The notes under the pieces: generated by a model
Databases searched by the model: none
Told to the model about the DNA's origin: nothing
What the model saw: the letters and a program-made list of their open reading frames with translations, nothing else
In this document: piece after piece, positions 63,430 to 64,000 of the stretch
Position numbering within the stretch: the stretch's first letter is position 1
How the letters are laid out: every line of letters starts with the position of its first letter
Made by a program: the position numbers and the translations under genes
NCBI GenBank assembly: GCA_900708905.1
Contig: CAADRB010000015.1
Span: 107,444 to 171,443 of the forward strand
Direction of reading: 5' to 3'
Source of the DNA: Hymenolepis diminuta
Lineage: Eukaryota; Platyhelminthes; Cestoda; Cyclophyllidea; Hymenolepididae
DNA: 64,000 nt

Positions 63430-63695
63430 TACCGATCACGTAGCGAGCAAGTGCGATCGTGTGTGTAGAGATCTTCCCGACTAATCATCGGTCAATATTC
63501 CTACAGCATAACGTTGATTATATTTAATAACTAAGCATGTTGACAGTGAGTTAGAGTTTGCGATGAACTCTCTCGTTCTATACCTTCTTTGTTCTGGCTA
63601 CTCTGGTCATAGCCCAGTTAATTTTGGCGGCAGATTTATGCTAGAGGACTCTGGTAGAGGCTAATTGTACTTATCGGCAACTAGTTGGATATAGA
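63430..63695 (+). repeat. LTR-like repeat, family B, copy 2
   Basis: The counterpart of 50,128-50,390. Similarity begins near CGTAGCGAGCAAGTGCG and runs to GGCTAATTGTAC. The LTR may begin further left, near the TGTGTGGAATTC at about 63,353, where copy 1 has diverged. TTTTGGCGGCAG near 63,625 resembles a retrotransposon LTR-end area but I cannot name a primer tRNA. Confidence 0.65.
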
Positions 63696-64000
63696 TACCA
63701 TTGTTCTAATGGCGTATCGAAGACATTCATATCCATCTAAGAAATCACAAAATCGAGATTGATTAAGCATATAAAACTGCGCTAGTTGAATATCAGGGTA
63801 CGAGTTTTTTTTAATTGGAACAGCTCTAGATTTTTCATGATAGATCTTGAAAAACCAATTCCCCAGGCGGATTTTGAATTATTATTGATAATTTGGATAT
63901 CTGAAATATGCGACAGTGGCGACGTTGATGCTTTATGGACTAAACAATCATAAGTATACGCTCTGAGGTGAGACTTCCAGTCCATATCTCAATCCAAGAG
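63696..64000. other. Right edge of window, no gene recognised
   Basis: A 67-codon minus-strand frame (63,782-63,985) is present but has no motif. It may be internal retroelement sequence following family B copy 2. The window ends within it, so nothing firmer can be said. Confidence 0.35.

Noticed and set aside
1..64000. CRISPR arrays, operons, bacterial promoters or prophage
   Set aside because: No regularly spaced repeats of that type. Spliced animal genes show that this is eukaryotic nuclear DNA.

Overview
This window looks like nuclear DNA from an insect, most likely a fly (Diptera). It is strongly AT-rich, has short GT-AG introns beside a few long ones, contains decayed mariner and Ty3/gypsy elements, and carries two spliced genes of animal families. 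There is no bacterial organisation, no rRNA and no intact tRNA. Two assembly gaps are present (48,891-48,918 and 60,226-60,299).

Layout. Positions 1-13,353 are AT-rich intergenic DNA with nothing I can identify. At 13,354-17,901 (+) a two-exon gene encodes a 335-residue class A peptide GPCR of the broad NPY/RYamide/SIFamide/luqin type; a 3.5-kb phase-0 intron separates TM1-5 from TM6-7. From about 18 to 48 kb the window is gene-poor. It holds a dead mariner (about 25.2-26.2 kb), a rotted Ty3/gypsy pol (about 29.0-30.9 kb) with an integrase scrap on the opposite strand, a solo-LTR-like copy (38.7-39.1 kb) and base-composition islands. From 48.9 to 54.4 kb lies a dense repeat block: an LTR-like segment with a short array, a second LTR family, RT-like debris, and a truncated gypsy element (LTR - gag/zinc knuckle/protease - LTR). 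Inside it is one small minus-strand exon encoding a leucine zipper.

The clearest gene is on the minus strand at 54,701-60,093. I could assemble ten exons with consensus splice sites and consistent phases into one open frame of 621 codons. The product is collinear over almost its whole length with NELF-D/TH1 (human NELFCD), a subunit of the negative elongation factor that holds RNA polymerase II at promoter-proximal pause sites. The match is clear but distant, and a Ser/Gln-rich insert is present. Insect TH1 is normally well conserved, so I suspect a fast-evolving second copy. This is the most interesting object in the window. Its longest intron carries a tRNA-derived SINE on the minus strand.

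The GPCR and the NELF-D-like gene are about 37 kb apart, on opposite strands, and have no apparent functional link. Family assignments rest on remembered motifs and were not checked by search.
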